From the NCBI RefSeq assembly GCF_005434915.1, contig NZ_SKCG01000003.1, positions 1 to 64,000 of the forward strand: a stretch of 64,000 nt of DNA, read 5' to 3'. Under the pieces are notes generated by a model. It saw only the letters and a program-made list of their open reading frames with translations, made no database searches and was not told the origin of the DNA. The DNA comes from Aurantiacibacter suaedae. Its GTDB lineage: Bacteria; Pseudomonadota; Alphaproteobacteria; Sphingomonadales; Sphingomonadaceae. Position numbers and translations under genes: made by a program. Below, piece after piece: positions 43,714 through 54,528 of this stretch (position 1 is its first letter; the number at the start of each line of letters is the position of its first letter).

Positions 43714-44703
43714 ATGATCCAGCAGATTGCACGGGCACGCCGCGGCCTGATGATGAGCAGCGCGGTGGCGCTGGCCATGGTTGTGAGCACGCCGGCAGCG
43801 GCGCAGGCTGACGCGCGGCTCGAACGGATCGAGGCTCAGCTGCGCGCGCTTCAACGCACCGTGTTCCCCGGCGGGGACGAACGGTTTTTCGAGCCCGAGA
43901 TCACGCCGCAGGCGAGCAATGCGAATACGCCCACGCCCGGCGTTTCGAGCAGCGCGCTGACCGATGTGCTCTCGCGCATCTCGGCGATCGAGAGCCAGTT
44001 GACCCGACTCACCGCGGCGACCGAGGTGAACCAGAACGCGCTTTCCGCGCTCGAACAGAAGGTGGCGGCAATGGAAGCGCGCGGCGCCGTGGCCAGCACG
44101 CCCAGCCCGGCCCAGCTGCAAACGCCCACGCCGATGCCGGCAACGACGCCCGAGACAAGAGCGGCAACGACCCCGACGCCCACACCTGCGCCCGCTCCTT
44201 CGGCTAATCCCAATCAGCCCAGCGGCGTGATCGCGGTGCCCGGCTCGGCCCAGGCCGGCCCCAGCGCGGAGCGGCTGGCAGGCGTGCAATCCATCTCCAA
44301 GCCCGCCACCGGCGATATGGGCGAAGACGAATATACCTACGGCTTCCGCCTATGGGACGCTAAGTTCTTCCCAGAAGCGCAGCAGCAGCTTGCCCTTTAT
44401 ATCGAGCGTTATCCCAACCACCGGATGATCTCCTATGGCCGCAACCTGCTCGGCCGGGCCTATCTCGATGCGGGCGATCCGCGCAGCGCGGCGACGCAGT
44501 TCTTCGACAACTACCAGTCCGACAAGCAAGGCGCGCGCGCTGGTGACAGCTTGCTCTATCTGGCCGAGAGCATGATCCAGCTCGAAGACACGCGCCGCGC
44601 CTGCATCGCTCTTTCCGAGTTTGGCGATACCTATCCGGCGCTGGCGACGGGCCGTTTGCAGTCGATGTACGACGCGCTGAAAGGCCGCGTCTCCTGCAAC
44701 TGA
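43714..44703 (+). CDS. cpoB: CpoB-like periplasmic TPR protein
   Basis: The 329-residue protein has a signal peptide (about 1-30, ending P-A-A-A-Q-A), a coiled-coil region (R-L-E-R-I-E-A-Q-L-R-A-L-Q), a Thr/Pro/Ala-rich linker (about 130-175) and C-terminal tetratricopeptide repeats (about 205-325; Y-T-Y-G-F-R-L-W-D-A-K-F-F). This is the YbgF/CpoB layout, coordinating outer-membrane constriction with cell-wall synthesis. The tol-pal genes that usually precede it are not here. tilS follows after 4 bp. Confidence 0.87.
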   Translation: MIQQIARARRGLMMSSAVALAMVVSTPAAAQADARLERIEAQLRALQRTVFPGGDERFFEPEITPQASNANTPTPGVSSSALTDVLSRISAIESQLTRLTAATEVNQNALSALEQKVAAMEARGAVASTPSPAQLQTPTPMPATTPETRAATTPTPTPAPAPSANPNQPSGVIAVPGSAQAGPSAERLAGVQSISKPATGDMGEDEYTYGFRLWDAKFFPEAQQQLALYIERYPNHRMISYGRNLLGRAYLDAGDPRSAATQFFDNYQSDKQGARAGDSLLYLAESMIQLEDTRRACIALSEFGDTYPALATGRLQSMYDALKGRVSCN

Positions 44704-44707
44704 GCCG

Positions 44708-45652
44708 ATGAGCGAAACCGTGCCGCCTGAACTGGTCGCGCGGTTTCGCGAGGCGCTGGCGCGGCTCAATCCCGAACAGCGCACAATCGGGCTCGCCGTA
44801 TCTGGCGGGCCCGATTCCATGGCCATGCTGTTGCTGGCCCACGCCGCAATTCCGGGCCGGTTCGAAGTCGCGACAGTCAACCACGGACTGCGCCCTGAGG
44901 CGGCGGACGAATGTGCGCTGGTCGCTGCTGCCTGCGACAAGCGCGGCATCCGTTGCGATATACTCAAGGTTTCGGTGGGTGAGGGCAACGTGCAGGCTAC
45001 GGCGCGCGAGGTGCGTTATGGCGCCTTGTGCGGCTGGGCCGATGGCTCTGGGCTGGCAGCCTTGGCCACCGCGCACCATGCCGACGATCAGGCCGAAACC
45101 TTTCTCATGCGGCTGAACCGTGGGAGCGGAGTGGCTGGCCTGGCCGGAGTGCGGGAAGTCAACTTTCCGCCATACTTCGACTGCCGCATCATCCGCCCCT
45201 TGCTGCATTTCCGCCGCGCCGAACTGGCGCAGGTGGTGGCGGGCGAGGCGGTCGCGCACGATCCCTCGAACCATGATCCGCGTTATGACCGGGTGGCCAT
45301 GCGCCAGCACCTTGCCGGGTGCGAGTGGCTCGATCCGCTGGCGATTTCCCGTTCCGCGAGCATTCTTGCCGAGGCCTATGAGGCGGTGGAGGACTATGCC
45401 GATCTGCTCTGGCGGCAGGCGGTGCGCCCCGAGGGCGAGGGCTACGTCATCACTCCAGTGCCCGCGCGCGAGATGAACCGGCGGCTGCTGGCGCGGGTGC
45501 TCGAAAAGCTCGGCGGCAGACCGCGCGGGGGCGATGTGGCGCGCCTGCTGATGAAGCTGGAGGCGGGCGAGGGGGGCAATGTCGCGGGCGTGCTAGCGCG
45601 GGTGAAGCGCGGCGAATGGGTGCTGCGGCGCGAGCCGTCGCGGCGAGCTTAG
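44708..45652 (+). CDS. tilS: tRNA(Ile)-lysidine synthetase TilS
   Basis: The 314-residue N-type ATP pyrophosphatase makes lysidine at the wobble position of tRNA-Ile(CAU). The PP-loop is S-G-G-P-D-S (32-37), followed by V-N-H-G-L-R and the A-H-H-A-D-D-Q-A-E-T motif. It is at the short end of the family, lacking a clear extra C-terminal domain. It is translationally close to cpoB. ftsH, which often follows tilS in relatives, is not present; repeats and an L,D-transpeptidase follow instead. Confidence 0.95.
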   Translation: MSETVPPELVARFREALARLNPEQRTIGLAVSGGPDSMAMLLLAHAAIPGRFEVATVNHGLRPEAADECALVAAACDKRGIRCDILKVSVGEGNVQATAREVRYGALCGWADGSGLAALATAHHADDQAETFLMRLNRGSGVAGLAGVREVNFPPYFDCRIIRPLLHFRRAELAQVVAGEAVAHDPSNHDPRYDRVAMRQHLAGCEWLDPLAISRSASILAEAYEAVEDYADLLWRQAVRPEGEGYVITPVPAREMNRRLLARVLEKLGGRPRGGDVARLLMKLEAGEGGNVAGVLARVKRGEWVLRREPSRRA

Positions 45653-45859
45653 AGCAGGTTGACGTAGCATTATCCCGTAAAGCCCTTCCCCTTGGGGAAG
45701 GGTTGGGATGGGGGGGCCCCGTCAGCTAGGCTCGAGCCCCCACCCCCAGCCCCTCCCCAGGTGTCGAAGGGTCGCCCTCACCTTTGATCTATGCGCATGG
45801 AGCGAAAGCAAGAACAATCCTTCGACAAGCTCAGGACGAGCGGGTGCTGGTGAGAATAC
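45653..45859. repeat. Dispersed intergenic repeat with hairpins, copy 1
   Basis: The gap after tilS contains a perfect hairpin CCCTTCCCC-TT-GGGGAAGGG (45683-45702) that could end tilS transcription. Further on is CCTTCGACAAGCTCAGGACG, a familiar dispersed repeat of sphingomonads and related bacteria. A related CTCAGGACGA motif lies at 46771-46780, on the other side of the L,D-transpeptidase gene. No gene is seen. Confidence 0.55.
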
Positions 45860-46621
45860 TCACCCCGTCTTCAGCGACCCGCCCAGCCCGGTGCGAACGC
45901 CATCGGTGATGATCACCACATCGCCCACCTTCGCAATATCGTAGAGCTTCGACACGAACGCGTCGGGCACGCCGATACAGCCGTGGCTGGCATAGCCGCG
46001 CTCGACCTCGCTGCCGCCGTGGATGGCGATCCCGTCCCAGGTCAGCCGCAGCGTCCAGGGCATCGGCGCATTGCCGTATTTCTCCGAGACGTTGTGCCGC
46101 TCCTTCGTCAGGATCGGGAACACACCGGTGGGCGTGGGGTGTTCAGGCGTGCCGAGCATCGCCGCAGCCGCACCGATTTCGTAGCCTGCGCGAAACACGC
46201 TGATCACCCGCGCCTCAAGATCGACCGTGACGCGCAGCGGGCCATCGGGCACGCCCGCGTCGTCCCAATGCCATTCGCCGTAACGGATGGGGCCATCAAT
46301 CGGCAGCACGCGCTTGATAACAAGGGGATCGTTCGGATCGTAATCGGGCGCGGCGGCCAGCGCACGCTCCGCCTCGGCCTTGGCTTGCGGATCGACCGGG
46401 TCGAACCCGTCATAGTCGGCGGTTGGGTCGGCCACGCCGCTACCGGGCGTGGCAGCAGGAGCGGGGCTTGCCTCGGCGCTATCGGCCAGCACGTCTTCGC
46501 GCGTTAGCCAGCCGTCCATCACCTCTTTGGGCTCAAGCGAGCGGCCAGCCACCAGCAGCAGGGCAATCACTGCCACCACCAAGAGGCTCACGCCGCCGAT
46601 CCATTTCACGCTCGGGTCCAT
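45860..46621 (-). CDS. L,D-transpeptidase (YkuD domain)
   Basis: The 253-residue protein has one N-terminal membrane helix (about 8-28), a Pro/Asp-rich linker, and a YkuD domain (about 125-250) with the catalytic motif H-G-G-S then S-H-G-C-I-G. It would form 3-3 cross-links or attach proteins in peptidoglycan in the periplasm. I chose ATG 46621; the frame to 46699 has no signal. The gene is flanked by repeats on both sides, which suggests past rearrangement. Confidence 0.9.
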   Translation of the reverse strand: MDPSVKWIGGVSLLVVAVIALLLVAGRSLEPKEVMDGWLTREDVLADSAEASPAPAATPGSGVADPTADYDGFDPVDPQAKAEAERALAAAPDYDPNDPLVIKRVLPIDGPIRYGEWHWDDAGVPDGPLRVTVDLEARVISVFRAGYEIGAAAAMLGTPEHPTPTGVFPILTKERHNVSEKYGNAPMPWTLRLTWDGIAIHGGSEVERGYASHGCIGVPDAFVSKLYDIAKVGDVVIITDGVRTGLGGSLKTG

Positions 46622-46671
46622 CGGCGCGATAATGGGGCAGGGAGGTAAACATTTCCAGTGCCGCACACGAT

Positions 46672-46784
46672 CCGTTCGTGCTGAGGAGGGTGAAGGCAAA
46701 GCCTGAACCCGTCTCGAAGCATCAGGCGTAAGGCCCGATCCTTCGAGACGCTCAGACTGCGTCTTCGCTCCTCAGGACGAACGG
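46672..46784. repeat. Dispersed intergenic repeat with nested hairpins, copy 2
   Basis: An outer inverted repeat CCGTTCGTGCTGAGGAG (46672-46688) with CTCCTCAGGACGAACGG (46768-46784) matches at 16 of 17 positions. An inner perfect stem CGTCTCGAAG (46710-46719)/CTTCGAGACG (46741-46750) is nested. It lies between ppc (3' end) and the L,D-transpeptidase start and may end the ppc transcript. Confidence 0.55.
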
Positions 46785-46802
46785 GGTTTTGGTGAGAGGG
46801 CG

Positions 46803-49586
46803 CTACCCATGCGCGCCGAACACATTGGCAATCACCGTGGAAATCCGCAGCGACAGCGCATAGGCCTCGTCGATCGGCTCGATGAAGTTTCGGTGTATCG
46901 CTTCGTAGCCATGGTCGGCGTTCTCGGGCCAGTCGGTGGGCTCGGTAAGGTCGAACTGATCGATCTGCGGGAAGCTCACCGGATAGGCCCGGCGCAGCTG
47001 CGCCAGCGCCTCGTCCACGCGCAGGGTGAAGACCATCTCCAGCACGTCGTCACGGCTCACATCGTTGGCGCGGCTGAACACCGGCACGCTGACCGCGCGC
47101 AGGAACATGTGTTGCAGCAGCGCCAGCCGCAGCGCCTGCGCCGCGCCGATCATCCGGCGTTTCTCCTCGCGCGCCGTGTCGGCGTCTTCCTCGGGGACCA
47201 GCGCCAGCAGCCGGTGCAGCTTCATCGCATCGACGCGCAAGCGGCTGGCGAGCCGCCGGAACACGCCCGCGCGGTCATCCTTCACCAGATATTCGCTCAG
47301 CGCTTCGCAGGCGTCGGTGAGGTGGGTTTCGGTGCCGCGATAGGGGCGGCTGGCCCAATAGGCCGAATTGAACAGCTCGCCAAAAGCGGCGACCGTCTTC
47401 ACGCTGGCAAGGCCATTGGCCGCTCGCACCAGTCGGATCAGCTCGCGCCCGCGGGGGCTTTCGCACAGCAGAGCGGCGATTTCCTCGTAATTGCCCTCAG
47501 CCGCTTCGCCCACGCCCGCGATCACGTTGACCGGATAGCCAAGCTGCTGGAGGATCGAATTGTGCGGGATCGCGCGGATCTGCCGCAGGCTCATGTCGCG
47601 GTCGGCGTTGAGGTCGCTCTGGCGGCGGCTAACGCGGCTGCCGGTGGAATTCAGAAGGCCCAGCCCGAAAGCGGTGATCGCACGGCTGTAGGTCCGGCTT
47701 TCGAGATGCTCGCGCTGGTGCTCCTTGATCGCGCGGTAGAAGTCGAGCGAAAGGTCGGTCCGGCGATAGAACTCGTCGGTCGGCGCGTCCGGATCGGTGT
47801 CGTTCGGGCGCAGCACGGCGATGCGGGTGAGCATGGCGAGCGCCAGCTCTGGCGTGTCGAACCACAGGTAGCCGTCGCCGCCCTGAAAGCTGACCTCGGG
47901 CTCAAGCGCGATTCCGGCACGTACGAAGCGGCGCTTGGCCCAGGGCGAGAGCGCCCAGTCGAGCCGGTCGGCCATCTTGGTGGGATGCGCGCCGCGGCCC
48001 ATGCTTTCGCCGTGGGTGTTGAAGATCAGCGCGCTGATGTCGGTGAGGCCGTTGGCGTCCATCGCCTTGGCGAGGCGGCCCTGAAGGCGCTCGATGGCGA
48101 GGCTGGCGGGAAGCTGGCCGACGAAGCGCCCGGCATCGGAAAAGCCTGCCTGTATGGCAATGCGCCCGCGCTTGCGGACATAGGCCTGATATTCAGGCTC
48201 GGCGAGCAGTTCATCGAGGAAGCGGCCGCCGTGTTCGAGCGCGGTTTCGGTTTCGAACAGGGGCGAGCAATCGACCTTGTCCTCGATCCCGAACAGCTTG
48301 GCATAGTAAACAGCGGCGAGCACCGTTGCAGGCTCTTCGCACTCGGCAATCAGCATCCGGATCGGCGCGTCGGCATCGATATGGGCGAGGATCTGCGCCA
48401 TGGCAAGGAACTGGCGGGTGGCGGTGCTGGCCTCTATCGCGAGCGCCCCGAAGTTGGAGCGCAGCGGCTTGGCCTCGGCAATCGCCTTGCGCAGGTGGAC
48501 CACCGCGCCCTTGCTGGAAAGGTCGATCTTGCCATCCGGGTCGATCCGACGGCGAATCGCATTGTGCAGCTGCTTGGCGTTAACGCGGAAGTGGATCCAG
48601 CCCATGCCTAACCCGTCGGCGCGCATGGCGGCGGCAAGCGTTTTCAAGGCAATAGCGCGGCCTTGGTCGGCCTCGCGCGCTTCGGCCTCGAGCTGGCCGA
48701 TCATGCCCTTGAGGGAAAGCAGCTTGCGCGGATCGCTGGCGGTTAGCCGGTTCGCGGCTACGGATAGCGCGGCGGGATCGGACAGATCGGCGGCAAAGTC
48801 TTTCGCCCGCTCAGCAGCATAGTCGCGTGCGGGGACCAGTTCGGAAAGCAGCGCGTGCCTGGCGTCGATCTGTTCAAGCTGCGCGACATAGCGCGCCAGC
48901 CGCTCGGCCTTTTCGGCAAGGCGGAAGCCGATCGAGTTCGACCAGGTGATGTCGGTCCGCCCGTCCATGTCATAGCCGACCCAAGTGGCGAAACGGAACG
49001 GCAGCGGGGCGAGATCGTGCCAGTCGCCCGGCCATTGCTCGGCGGCATGGCCCAGCAACGTCGTGACCACCTTGTCGCGCGCATCCTGAGCGTTCGCGAT
49101 GGCGAACATGGCGCGGCCGTGTTCATAAGGCAGCGTGACCTGCGGACGTTCCTCGCCGACGCAGGTTGAATCGATTGTGCCCTCGCCAGAGGCGCAATTG
49201 GCCAGCGATTCGCTTTGTTTCGGGGGCAGCAGGAAGGTCGGGTGCGCGGTAAACACCGCGTGGAGCTGCGGGCGTTCCCAGCGCTGCTTGAAGGCGGCGA
49301 AGGTGGCGCTGTCGAAGCTGGCCTTAAGCGCGGCGGTGTTTTCATCCTGCGCCACCGGAGCGACGAAGCTCGTCATCCGCTGGCAACGATTTTGCAATGC
49401 CGAGACTTCCAGTTCAGCAATCATCGCCTCGCACTGTGCGAGGGTGAGTTCGCCCGCCTCAAGCTGCCGCGACAGGTCGAGCGAGAGCTGGAACACCGGG
49501 TTGAACAGCGGGGTTTCGACGGTGTGCTGGTGCAGGTCTTGCAGTCGCGCAGTGAGGGCGGCGACCGAGGTGAGCGGCTCGTTCAT
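46803..49586 (-). CDS. ppc: Phosphoenolpyruvate carboxylase, divergent
   Basis: The 927-residue protein matches bacterial PEPC in length. It has the first catalytic motif T-A-H-P-T (113-117) with H115. The second, normally F-H-G-R-G-G-x-x-G-R-G-G, here reads T-H-G-E-S-M-G-R-G-A-H-P (from H525), so the first catalytic arginine is replaced. The C-terminus also lacks the usual N-T-G end. It overlaps the eda stop codon (ATGA) and closes the Entner-Doudoroff operon, which yields pyruvate rather than PEP. Activity as PEPC is likely but not certain. Confidence 0.8.
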   Translation of the reverse strand: MNEPLTSVAALTARLQDLHQHTVETPLFNPVFQLSLDLSRQLEAGELTLAQCEAMIAELEVSALQNRCQRMTSFVAPVAQDENTAALKASFDSATFAAFKQRWERPQLHAVFTAHPTFLLPPKQSESLANCASGEGTIDSTCVGEERPQVTLPYEHGRAMFAIANAQDARDKVVTTLLGHAAEQWPGDWHDLAPLPFRFATWVGYDMDGRTDITWSNSIGFRLAEKAERLARYVAQLEQIDARHALLSELVPARDYAAERAKDFAADLSDPAALSVAANRLTASDPRKLLSLKGMIGQLEAEAREADQGRAIALKTLAAAMRADGLGMGWIHFRVNAKQLHNAIRRRIDPDGKIDLSSKGAVVHLRKAIAEAKPLRSNFGALAIEASTATRQFLAMAQILAHIDADAPIRMLIAECEEPATVLAAVYYAKLFGIEDKVDCSPLFETETALEHGGRFLDELLAEPEYQAYVRKRGRIAIQAGFSDAGRFVGQLPASLAIERLQGRLAKAMDANGLTDISALIFNTHGESMGRGAHPTKMADRLDWALSPWAKRRFVRAGIALEPEVSFQGGDGYLWFDTPELALAMLTRIAVLRPNDTDPDAPTDEFYRRTDLSLDFYRAIKEHQREHLESRTYSRAITAFGLGLLNSTGSRVSRRQSDLNADRDMSLRQIRAIPHNSILQQLGYPVNVIAGVGEAAEGNYEEIAALLCESPRGRELIRLVRAANGLASVKTVAAFGELFNSAYWASRPYRGTETHLTDACEALSEYLVKDDRAGVFRRLASRLRVDAMKLHRLLALVPEEDADTAREEKRRMIGAAQALRLALLQHMFLRAVSVPVFSRANDVSRDDVLEMVFTLRVDEALAQLRRAYPVSFPQIDQFDLTEPTDWPENADHGYEAIHRNFIEPIDEAYALSLRISTVIANVFGAHG

Positions 49587-50194
49587 CCGGCCAGATCCGT
49601 CGCCTGTTTGGCAAGCGCTTCGATCTCGGCAGGGCTGGCACCCTTGGGCGCGACCCAGCTGCCGCCCACGCACAGCACCTGCTCGATGGCGAGCCAGTCG
49701 GGCGCGGTCTTGGCCGAGACGCCGCCGGTGGGGCAGAACTTGCACTGACCGAACACGGCGGTGAGCGCCTTCAGCGCCGGGATGCCGCCATTGGCCTCGG
49801 CAGGGAAGAATTTGAAGTGGGTGAAGCCAAGGTCCAGCCCCTTCATCAGCTCGCCCGGCGTGGCAATGCCGGGCAGATAGGGCACGCCGTTGCGCTTCAC
49901 CGCCTGCCCCAAAGGCTCGGTGAGGCCCGGCGAAACGATGAATTCGGCGCCTGCCGCGAGCGCGGCATCAAGCTGCTCGCTGTTGGTCACCGTTCCGGCG
50001 CCGACGATGGCGTCGGGCACGAGGTTCATGCGCTTGATCGCTTCCAGCGCATCGGGGGTGCGTAGCGTCACTTCGAGCACCTTGAGGCCGCCAGCGACCA
50101 GCGCTTCGGCAATGGGGCGCGCCTGGTGGATATCGTCGATCACCAGCACCGGGATGACGGGCGCCATGCGCATGATTGTTTCGATTTTGCTCAT
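49583..50194 (-). CDS. eda: KDPG aldolase
   Basis: The 203-residue class I aldolase cleaves 2-keto-3-deoxy-6-phosphogluconate to pyruvate and glyceraldehyde-3-phosphate. The signature G-L-K-V-L-E-V-T-L-R-T and the Schiff-base lysine in F-T-H-F-K-F-F-P-A-E are visible. It overlaps glk by 4 bases and ppc by 4 bases (TGA within ATGA). Confidence 0.96.
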   Translation of the reverse strand: MSKIETIMRMAPVIPVLVIDDIHQARPIAEALVAGGLKVLEVTLRTPDALEAIKRMNLVPDAIVGAGTVTNSEQLDAALAAGAEFIVSPGLTEPLGQAVKRNGVPYLPGIATPGELMKGLDLGFTHFKFFPAEANGGIPALKALTAVFGQCKFCPTGGVSAKTAPDWLAIEQVLCVGGSWVAPKGASPAEIEALAKQATDLAG

Positions 50195-51164
50195 GAGAGG
50201 TCTCCGTGGCGCTGAAGGAAGGCGGCGGCAGCGCCGAACAGGCCGGGTTGGGGATGGGTGATGAGTTTGACGGGCAGGCTCGCCATCAGGCTTTCAAAGC
50301 GGCCCTTGGCGCGGAACCGCTCGGAAAAGCCCGAGCGCGGCAGATGGTCGCGCAGACGATAGCCGAGGCCGCCCGCGATCACGACGCCGCTCGCGCCCTG
50401 AACCAGCGCCGTATCGCCCGCCACTGCGCCGAGCGAGAGGCAGAACCGGTCGATGGCGGCTTCGGCGAGGCTGTCCGTCCGCTCCATGCCAGCGGTCCAG
50501 ATCGTGATATCGTCCTGCTCGGAAAGCGCGCGGCCCTCCATCGCGGCGAGCGTTGCGTAGATGTCGACAATGCCGGGGCCGGACACCACCCGCTCGACCG
50601 AAACGCGGCGGTGGCGCTTGCGCAGGCGCGCCAGCAGCGCGTCCTCGATGGCGTCGAGCGGGGCGAAGTCGGCGTGGCCGCCTTCGGTCGCCTGCACATG
50701 GGTTTGGCCCGCGCCGTCGCGATAAAGATGCGCGACGCCAAGGCCGGTGCCCGGCCCGAGCACGCTGAGCGTGCCGCTGGCAGGCAGGGGGCCTTCGGGG
50801 CCGGCGAGGTGGAGGAACTCATCCTCGGGCGCGTGGGCCACCGCATGGGCCACAGCCTCGAAATCGTTTACCAGCACGTAGTTATCGACGTCGAGCTTCT
50901 CGCGCACCAGCGCGGGGCGGATGATCCATGGGTTGTTGGTGAAGCGGATCACCTCGCCTTGCACCGGCCCGGCAATGGCGATGGCGACGTTGCGCGGCAA
51001 GGTGCCGCCCATCCGATCACGAAAATCTTCCCAGGCGGTCTGGAAGCTGGCGTGATCCTCGGTGTGAAGCGTCACCGGCTCTTCGAGAGCGATGCTGCTG
51101 CCCGAGCCGCTGGCGAGCGCGAAGCGGGCGTGGGTTCCGCCGATGTCGACCGCAACGAGATCCA

Positions 51165-51165
<1 letters not shown>
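50191..51165 (-). CDS. glk: Glucokinase
   Basis: The 324-residue hexokinase-family protein phosphorylates glucose with ATP. The phosphate motif V-D-I-G-G-T-H-A-R-F is at residues 6-15; L-G-P-G-T-G-L-G-V-A-H near 135 and G-G-L-G-Y-R-L near 270 follow. It starts at the last base of the edd stop (TAATG) and overlaps eda by 4 bases, so translation is tightly coupled. Confidence 0.95.
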
Positions 51166-52964
<1,799 letters not shown>

Positions 52965-53017
52965 TAAACGCTCACAAGGGCACAATGGCACAGAGGGGAG
53001 GGCGAGGGGCGTTGCAC

Positions 53018-54448
53018 CTATTCATGCCAGCTCGCCCCGTCGCGTTCGATCAGGGCGATGGCGGCGCTAGGCCCCCAGCTGCCCGCAGCATAGGTCTTGG
53101 GCTTGAGGTCTTCTTCGCCCCAGGTCGCGCGGATGGAATCGATCCAGCTCCACTGCGCTTCGACCTCGTCGCGGCGCACGAACAGCGTCTGGTCGCCCTT
53201 CACCAGATCGAGCAGCAACCGCTCGTAAGCGATGCGCTTTTCCTTGCCCGAGAACGCATCGGGCATGGCGATGTTGAGCGGCACTTCGCGCAGGGCAATG
53301 CCCTCCTGCTCGATGCCGGGTACCTTGGCCATGACCGAAAGCGTGATGTTTTCTTCCGGCTGGATGCCGATCACCATGTGGTTGGGCTTCACCTTCGCGC
53401 CGGGAAAGATCGAATGCGGGATCTCGCGGAACTGCACCACGATCTCGGTCACGCGGCGCTGCATACGCTTGCCGGTGCGTAGGTAGAACGGGGTGCCGTG
53501 CCAGCGCCAGTTGTCGATATGGGCCTTCAGCGCGACGAAGGTTTCGGTGTCGCTGTCGCGGCCCAGTTCCTCGTCGTAGCCGGGCACGATCTCGCCCACG
53601 CTGGCACCGCCGCGATACTGCCCGGTCACGCTTTCACCCGGGCTGATCTTGCGCAGCGCGCGCAGCACCTTCACCTTCTCGTCGCGCACGGCGCTGGCGT
53701 CGAAGTGGGTCGGCGGCTCCATCGCGAACAGCGCGAGCAGCTGCAGCATGTGGTTCTGCACCATGTCGCGCAGCGCGCCCGCGTCGTCATAGAAATCGAC
53801 CCGGCTTTCGAGGCCCACCGTTTCGGCGACGGTGATCTGCACATGCTCGATCAGCCGCGCGTTCCACAGCGGCTCGAACAGCATATTGGCAAAGCGCAGC
53901 GCGATCAGGTTCTGCACCGTCTCCTTGCCGAGATAGTGATCGATGCGGAAAATCCGGTCTTCGCTGAAGGCCGAGGCGACCGCGTCGTTGATCTCGCGCG
54001 AAGAGGCAAGATCGGTGCCGAGCGGCTTTTCGAGGCAGATGCGGGTATTCTCGCCCGCGAGACCGTGCGCCGCCAGCCCCTCGATGGTGGGCTTGAACAG
54101 GCTCGGCGCGGTCGACAGAAAGATTGCCACCTGCCGGTCTTTGCCGACTTTCTCCGCCAGATCGGCGTAGTTCTCGGGCGTTGTGACGTCGAGTGTCTGA
54201 TAGTGCAGGCAGTTGAGGAAATCGGCCAGCGGGCCGCGTCGGTCGGCCGGGAGGTGTTTCTCCAGCGCGGCGCGGGCGAGGTTGCGAAATTCGGTATCGC
54301 TCATGTCCGAGCGGGCCGTGCCGACAATATTCAGATCGTCGGGCAGCAGGCCGTCGGCATGAAGCGCCGCCAGACTTGGCAGCAGCATACGCTGGGAAAG
54401 GTCGCCAGTGGCACCAAAAAGAACAAGCGTGTCGGCCCTAACGGTCAT
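53018..54448 (-). CDS. zwf: Glucose-6-phosphate 1-dehydrogenase
   Basis: The 476-residue enzyme oxidises glucose-6-phosphate, feeding the Entner-Doudoroff route. The cofactor motif F-G-A-T-G-D-L-S (12-19) and the substrate motif R-I-D-H-Y-L-G-K-E near 170 are intact. It is the first gene of the operon zwf-edd-glk-eda-ppc. A palindromic operator lies 9 bp upstream of the start. pgl is not in the operon. Confidence 0.97.
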   Translation of the reverse strand: MTVRADTLVLFGATGDLSQRMLLPSLAALHADGLLPDDLNIVGTARSDMSDTEFRNLARAALEKHLPADRRGPLADFLNCLHYQTLDVTTPENYADLAEKVGKDRQVAIFLSTAPSLFKPTIEGLAAHGLAGENTRICLEKPLGTDLASSREINDAVASAFSEDRIFRIDHYLGKETVQNLIALRFANMLFEPLWNARLIEHVQITVAETVGLESRVDFYDDAGALRDMVQNHMLQLLALFAMEPPTHFDASAVRDEKVKVLRALRKISPGESVTGQYRGGASVGEIVPGYDEELGRDSDTETFVALKAHIDNWRWHGTPFYLRTGKRMQRRVTEIVVQFREIPHSIFPGAKVKPNHMVIGIQPEENITLSVMAKVPGIEQEGIALREVPLNIAMPDAFSGKEKRIAYERLLLDLVKGDQTLFVRRDEVEAQWSWIDSIRATWGEEDLKPKTYAAGSWGPSAAIALIERDGASWHE

Positions 54449-54456
54449 AAATCCCC

Positions 54457-54476
54457 TGCTGAGAACGTTCCCAGCA
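54457..54476 (-). promoter_or_regulatory. Candidate LacI-type operator at zwf
   Basis: TGCTGAGAACGTTCCCAGCA (54457-54476) is a near-perfect palindrome (arms agree at 9 of 10) with the central CG typical of LacI-family operators. It lies 8 bases before the zwf ATG, in a position to block transcription of the whole Entner-Doudoroff operon. The regulator is not in this window. Confidence 0.55.
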
Positions 54477-54528
54477 TCATGGAGCTGGTCTATGCACTAG
54501 TGCTGCATCGCACCATCGCAAGCAAGGT

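Noticed and set aside
46809-48611. 600-codon frame opposite ppc
   Set aside because: Same reason; it disagrees with a well-recognised gene on the other strand.
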